A stretch of DNA of 64,000 nucleotides from contig CP136064.1 of assembly GCA_032622095.1 (NCBI GenBank), positions 273,447,614-273,511,613 of the forward strand, in the 5' to 3' direction. This stretch comes from Siphonodentalium dalli (lineage: Eukaryota; Mollusca; Scaphopoda; Gadilida; Siphonodentaliidae). The notes beneath the pieces were generated by a model. It had not been told where the DNA came from and ran no database searches. It worked only from the letters and a program-made list of their open reading frames with translations. How positions within the stretch are numbered: the first letter of the stretch is position 1; each line of letters begins with the position of its first letter. A program made the position numbers and the translations under genes. Shown here one piece after another: positions 58,291 through 64,000 of the stretch.

Positions 58291-58978
58291 TTTTATATCT
58301 TCACATAAAATACTGCTATTTAACTTTAAGGTGACCATTATGCATGTACATGTACTGGGTAATTGTTAACTATCATCAGTTAGAAACTACTAGTATAAAT
58401 CAGAGTGTATGATATAATATATGCCTCACCCCATATATGCAATTAAACTCTAAAATCTGTCCACTGTGGTATAGTTATTTATCCATACGATATATCAACT
58501 TGCCCCTATACAACATTATTGATATATGGAACTAACTTCCAAAAACTGTTACTGCCACTTTTAGGCAAGGGTAAATTGGGTGGGTGTTTGAGGTCAACCG
58601 CTGAAACCAGATTGACTTTCAGACACTGACATAACTTACCATGGCCTTTATATGCTTCTATCGGTAAATGCTACATTCAGGCATTTACTTGACAAGAGCA
58701 GAGTGATCAATAAATAACAGCCAGATTTGTGATTCACGAAATTCAACTTCAAATGTATGTTAATGTCTCATCCATGCACAGTGTCCATCTACCAGTGAAT
58801 GTCACATTTATACATTATGATACATGTATATTCCCCCCACACCCAATTTATATCACAATTAGGCTCATACCCAATATATGGTACATGGAAAAATTAACTT
58901 CCAAAAGCTGTTAAAGATACATGATCCATATTAATGCTCCTAAATTACTATTCCTCGGTTTTCAGGGAAAAAAATTAA

Positions 58979-59011
<33 letters not shown>

Positions 59012-59044
59012 TAAATATATAAATAAATAAAATATTTAACCGTA

Positions 59045-59365
59045 GACAAGAAACCCAGATATAAATTTTTGAATCAACCTTAATCGTATTTTCACCACCT
59101 GAAATATATTTGGTGGACAACCATCTATTAAACGAGCCGACCAACATGTATACTCTTGATACTAAATTGCATTTAACAAAATGCTGATATACATGTATAT
59201 AACATGTTTTTGGAAAATTTTCATACTAGGGCTGATAGCGATAAGTATTATGTTGCTATTAAATCAATCTTGAATACAAGTATCTCTTGAAGAAATGTTG
59301 TTATTATTGGAACCCGATGACTCGGGGACCAACAAATTGGATTGTGTATCTTTAATGTCACAGAA
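59045..59365 (+). mobile_element. R1 MITE copy, more diverged
   Basis: GAAACCCAGATATAAATTTT, CCACCTGAAATATATTTGG, CAAAATGCTGATATAC, ending CAAATTGGATTGTGTATC. Confidence 0.55.
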
Positions 59366-59450
59366 TAATTATAATGTCACAGAATAATTATATGCATATA
59401 TCAGGAAATATGTTTACAGAGTATTCATCTGCCACAGTATAATTGATACA

Positions 59451-60286
59451 TATATACCTGGTAGATAAAATGTAAACCTCAAAACTTAATGACGCTAGTT
59501 TTATGAACTTAATTGCTACTATGCAGTATAACTATAGTAGCTCACCCTACATGTATCCACATGACACTACTTTTTTAATACAAAATTATATCCATATGAA
59601 ATTTAACCTCAAAAACTTGTTAATGCCTGAATACAAGTCACCATTTTACTTGGTAACAGCTGCCTTATATCAGATATGAATCACATTGTATGATAAATCC
59701 ATATATTATATATATTCACATTTATGCATATCATATGTTCACTCCCCCCCCCCATATGAGACATTGCTAAACCTCTCTGATAAATCTGAGTTTATCTCTG
59801 TCATAAATCCATGTATGCATAGTGCGGAAGGGGGTCTGTGCTGGGGGTGGATTATATGTATATCTATTTGTATTTATATGGATGTATATGTATTCATGTT
59901 ATTGTGTATGTGTATATACTCCATTTACATGCATGTTAAAGCGAGTAAACCACACCGGGGAGGTCACACTGCCAGTTAGTTTTAATTCTAATCCTAAAAT
60001 TTTAATTCTCAATATAATAAATGGTATATAATTCACCTGTTTATATTTCCGATTGCTCTATCAGTCCTTATGCAAAGGTACATATAAATATAGTTTGAGT
60101 TCCATAGAACTATTAGTACGTTAAAAAAAAGGAACATTGTTTACATATAACTGTCAACTGGCATATTTGCTCCTGAGTTGACTTTGAGTCTAAGCCTCTA
60201 AGGTCAAACAGATTTCCATGCCCAGCAGGCAATACCTCATAAGAGACACTTTTGTTCAAAAACATATTCCGGTACCTTTTTATATG
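59451..60286. other. Noncoding stretch
   Basis: AT-rich with no gene seen. Confidence 0.45.
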
Positions 60287-60597
60287 TGCATGTATAGAAG
60301 GAAGTTTCACCCAAAAAAAAAAGAAAGAAAAAAAAGAGTAAAGTGACTAATTCACTAAGTCCTATAACCAAGTAGCATTTCGTATTAATTAAAACAATGG
60401 GATGTGTGACCTCCTCCACTAGTGTTCAACTCAACTGATGTCTGGATGCATGTATAGAAGGAAGTTTCACCCAAAAAAAAAAAAAAGAGTAAAGTGACTA
60501 ATTCACTAAGTCCTATAACCAAGTAGCATTTCGTATTAATTAAAACAATGGGATGTGTGACCTCCTCCACTAGTGTTCAACTCAACTGATGACTGGA
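60287..60597. repeat. Tandem duplication (~155 bp x 2)
   Basis: TGCATGTATAGAAGGAAGTT, A-run, GAGTAAAGTGACTAATTCAC through CTCAACTGATG(T/A)CTGGA occurs at 60287-60446 and 60447-60597, differing mainly in A-run length. Minus-strand frames starting MEEVTHPIVL are duplicates of repeat sequence, not genes. Confidence 0.9.
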
Positions 60598-61887
60598 ATT
60601 CAATGTAATTGTAACTATTTTACCCCCCCCCCCCATTGTTTGAGCCTCTCTGTGTTACCACCACTTGCCACCCCCATTCTGGATGCCAATTAACCCTGCT
60701 ATGGAGACAACTAAAATGTCGAGCATATATAAACTCAATAAAACTCACCAATAGCTGTAATGGTGAACAGAACCCAGTCACTTACGACTCTCGCGATAGC
60801 TCCTTTCCAATCTCATGTGGGAACCCATTCTTTTTTCCCCAAGTTCAAACGAATAAGTCCACGCTCCCTAACATGAAGTCTACGCGACTCGGACCACCAG
60901 GCGCCAGGTCAAAACTGATTCATTATAATCTCAAGCAAGGTTGTTGAAACGCTTCACGGCATGAAGTCAACGGCTATACAACACGATCACAATATTCTCG
61001 GTTACCGCGACCTAATTTTGTCGATATGCGAAGTCCACTTTTCACGACTCAACTTTCCGCGCTAGTAATTCCAATCACAACATTTATATCAACAATGTGA
61101 CGCAATGTACTATGGCAAGCCGTAACGATAAAAAAATATATATCTAATTTTCGCCTTTCTTCAACGCATCCTGACCAACTGAACAGAGTTATATACAAGT
61201 TACCACTTCTCAGTGACCAATGTTGACCCTTTTGGTGAGTGCACGCAATCTTGAGCACGAAGTACCTAAACCCACAACTACATATCTCCCCTTGTAGGCC
61301 TATCCCGCATATATTCATAAAGGGTCTACAGTTCTCACCTATAATGAAACTGCTAAATTTCTCACTTATTCTGGATTAACCCGCACAAAATCCCATGCTA
61401 CAGTAATGCTCTAATCAGTTGACTTCTTGGCCGCGGCGGAGTTGTGGGTGGCTTTTCGCCCCGAGAGCTTTCCTAGGAAGGGCGGTGGGCCATATTCCCG
61501 ACGGGGTCCCGTGGAGTTGCCCGCGATTCTGCTATGGTTGTGAGGTCGATTGCTTGGAACATTACTGTAGCAGTCATATTTCAAGAAAAATTTCCCTTAA
61601 ATTTCAACACAACTACCCGTAAATATCCGATAAACCCCTCATGCCAATCACCACCAAACACCATTATGTAAATATTTCTCATCATGTCTTGATCATGTTC
61701 TCTTTATTCTATGCATTGACCACTTTTGATGATTCATTTACTTTCTTCATGTTTCCAATCCATATTGAAAATATCCATAACTTAAGAACAACCGCCAAGT
61801 CCATTTGTGAGGTTCCACTATATCTATTATCTGTTGAGTCGGAGTCCAGTTGCTTCCCTATCTTGGTTTCTAACCACCGTCTGAAAT
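60598..61887. other. Region upstream of LINE ORF2, no accepted gene
   Basis: A C-tract, then a 103-codon forward frame (60636-60947) with no domain I recognise. A GC-richer patch (61419-61560, CCGCGGCGGAGTTGTGGGTG) differs in composition from its surroundings and may be the LINE's 5' leader. The LINE's 5' end could not be placed. Confidence 0.4.
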
Positions 61888-64000
61888 ATGACGTGTGACT
61901 TGAGCCAATATAGGGCAGCAATAGGTATCTTCGACTCAGCAAAACGACCACTAGCCCCCAAAACTGTGAAAAACAGCACCCTTCACTTCGGAAAATGCTT
62001 CAGTCCACCAAACGCAAGGTCGTTATTCCTGATTGCGCTCTTTTTATTACTATTATCCGGCGATATACATACAAACCCGGGACCGTTGTCTCAGACCATA
62101 AACGTTGAGAATTCTATCTCAATTTTCCATTATAACATAAGGAGTATCCGTAATAAACTTGAAAAGATTGCAGACCTTATAAACGAATATGACATTTTAT
62201 GTTTCACCGAAACGCATCTTGACCCATCTTATCCTTCAAATCAATTAGAAATCGATGAATTTTGTACCCCAATTCGCGAAGACCGAGATTCAGACGGCGG
62301 CGGAATATGTGTAATGTTCGCCGATCACTTAATATTTAATCGTAAAACCGAATTAGAATTCGACTCTTCTTGTCTCTGGTTTGAAATCCACTCAAAGAAA
62401 ACTCGTATTGTTCTTGGAGTATCGTACAGATCTGCACAATTCTGCTCTCAAAATTATTGGGAACACCTGGAATCCTCAATATCAGACGCTCTCGACATTT
62501 CCGAATACGTTGTCATTACAGGAGATTTTAACTCCAATTTCATGGATAGTTCATAGAAGTTGAAAAATATAACGGATGGTTTCAGCATGAAAAATTCAAT
62601 AATGGTCCCCACGAGAGTGACCTCCACCTCAAGCACGTTACTTGACCCAATTATTACTTCAAACTCTCTCCGTGTAATAGATGCCGATGTCCTAGATCTC
62701 GGAGTTTCAGACCACTTAGGTGTATATGCTACAATAACATTTGAAAACACGACCGCAGCGTCATTTCTAAGACAAGTGTGGAACTACAGAAAAGCTAACT
62801 TTTCCCATGCAAATAACCTACTTGCTAATGTCAACTGGGATGACCTCATAACACATGCATCGAATGTGAACACAGCTGCCAATAACTTTCAATTAGAATT
62901 TCTGTCCATAATGGCGAAAACAATTCCACAGTCGTACATTACAGTAAGAACTTCTGATAAAATCTGGTTCAACTCGGACATCCGTTTTGAGATACGAAAA
63001 CGTGACAGAGTTAGGAAAAAAGCCATGAAAAATGAAAACCCTGAAATCTGGAGAAAATACAAAAATATAAGAAACAAAGTCAATAACATGAAGAAGCACG
63101 CAAAAATTAAATTTGAAGAAAACCTAGAAGAACGAATAAGAGAAGAGTCCAACCCGCGAGACTTTTGGCGAATAATGCATTACCTACTAAACAATAAACG
63201 AACAAAAAATATCCCCCCACTATACAGCTCCTCCGGTACTATCTCTGCTAACAATAAGACATATGCAATAGATGATAATGAAAAAGCCAAAATCTTAAAC
63301 GACAGCTTCATTGCAAATTCTACAATCAATGGTGCTAAAAATAACCTGCCTAATTTTCCGAAACGCACCGCAAACACCATGCCTGACTTGATCTTCACAG
63401 AAACCGAGGTAGAAACAGCCATCAAATCTTTTAAACTTAACAAAGCCCACGGGCACGATGGGATTAGCGTTAGAATGCTCCGCGAAACAGCAAAATCGAT
63501 AGCTCACCCACTGGTCCTTCTATTCAGGAAATCTATCAATACAGAGAAATTCCCAAACTCCTGGAAATCCGCAAACGTGATCCCGATTTTCAAAAAAGAC
63601 GATCCAGCTGACGCCAAAAATTATCGACCAATATCCCTTTTACCATGTGTATCTAAAAATTTTGAGAAAGTTGTTCTGAAACAGATTAGTAAGTTTTTCA
63701 TCGAAAATGAGCTCTTGTATTTCCATCAATCCGGTTTTCTCCCAGGTCACAGTACAACATACCAACTATTAGACCTATACCACAACTTGTGCCAAACCCT
63801 CGATAAAGGACTATTTACATGTTCCATATTCTGTGATATATCCAAAGCTTTTGAAAGGGTTTGGCACAGGGGACTGATACATAAATTGAAAGCTTATGGA
63901 TTAAAAGGAACGACTTTAAATTGGATAGAAGACTACCTAGATAACCGGACGCAAAGAGTCCTAGTCAATGACATATTTTCAAAATATGAGGTCATCCCAG
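61888..64000 (+). pseudogene. LINE ORF2 (APE endonuclease + RT), one internal stop, runs off window
   Basis: From ATG at 61888 a frame reads a short leader, a hydrophobic run (SLFLIALFLLLLSG) ending in GDIHTNPGP (62059-62085), then the endonuclease: FHYNIRSIRNKLEK, LCFTETHLDPS, SDGGGICVMF, VITGDFNSN. A single TAG at 62554-62556 interrupts it. The same frame then continues to the window end: LLDPIITS, LGVSDHLGVYA, KAHGHDGISVRML, NYRPISLLPCVSK, HQSGFLPGHSTT, FCDISKAFERVWHRG. Metal-binding N, E, D/N and SDH motifs and the first RT aspartate are present; the FADD-type box lies beyond the edge. The layout matches CR1/jockey-group elements. GDIHTNPGP resembles ribosome-skipping 2A motifs known in some such elements. 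With one stop and otherwise clean coding it is a young, probably recently dead copy. Confidence 0.85.

Larger units (their letters stand above)
55920..59450 (+). repeat. ~1.0-1.2-kb block repeated three times
   Basis: The order TTAACTTCCAAAACTTGTTA, AAGATACATAATCTAAATTA, TAGTATTCCTCGATTTCAGA, A-run, then an R1 copy, then AACTATCATCAGTTAGAA-type sequence recurs. Anchor AAGATACAT(A/G)AT lies near 56641, 57882 and 58914. AT-rich, no exon. The first A-run is followed by an AAAC repeat (56700-56755). Confidence 0.7.

Noticed and set aside
60636-60947. 103-residue ORF as a gene
   Set aside because: No recognisable domain, no splice context, and it starts in a C-tract. It could be LINE leader sequence, but I cannot support that.

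Overview
This window looks like eukaryotic, metazoan nuclear DNA, most likely from a mollusc (a gastropod would fit). The reasons are interrupted exons with GT/AG borders, WSC and C-type-lectin exons, tRNA-headed SINEs ending in a GATT-type tail, APE-type LINEs, a hAT transposon and many foldback MITEs and minisatellites. The species is inferred from family content and was not measured. There are no operons, no rRNA or standard tRNA genes, and very little host coding sequence. Most of the 64 kb is layered mobile and tandem-repeat DNA.

Layout. 0-10 kb: a duplicated ~1.1-1.4 kb block carrying a 41-bp minisatellite, hairpin elements, a first copy of a dispersed MITE (called R1 here), and a 40-bp minisatellite. 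10-13.2 kb: two probable terminal exons on the minus strand (a transmembrane exon, and a tyrosine-rich receptor tail with SH2-docking motifs) separated by a ~90-bp minisatellite. 13.6-16.5 kb: nested MITEs, including a TTAA-flanked piggyBac-type element made of two cruciform palindromes. 17.5-23.8 kb: a giant foldback element of about 6.3 kb with ~1.3 kb arms and an inner minisatellite that changes orientation at the centre. A hAT-type MITE and a truncated SINE lie inside its right arm. 25-31.7 kb: a second piggyBac-type MITE, two SINEs and R1 and hairpin copies. 32.5-40.1 kb: a ~295-bp satellite broken by a 4,065-bp TIR element (5-bp target duplication, CAC...GTG ends) and by an internally deleted hAT transposon (8-bp target duplication). 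40.5-45.1 kb: minus-strand fragments of a WSC/C-type-lectin gene. 45.2-54.1 kb: head-to-tail Helitron-like elements with arrays of nuclear-receptor and NRF1-type motifs, interrupted by a broken minus-strand LINE that itself holds a MITE. 54.1-55.9 kb: an ORF1-only, poly(A)-tailed LINE derivative. 55.9-59.5 kb: a three-fold repeated block. 61.9-64 kb: the start of another LINE ORF2 with a 2A-like N-terminus, running off the window edge.

How the parts relate. The elements record an order of insertion: MITE into LINE, LINE probably into a Helitron-like array, piggyBac-type MITE into R1, SINE and hAT MITE into the foldback, and TIR and hAT elements into the satellite. Host coding sequence consists of short exons of cell-surface proteins (a receptor tail, a lectin and a WSC exon). 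The most unusual items are the giant foldback, the Helitron-like arrays that multiply TCAAGGTCA and GCGCATGCGC motifs, the cruciform cassette shared by MITEs with different ends, and the 2A-like LINE leader.
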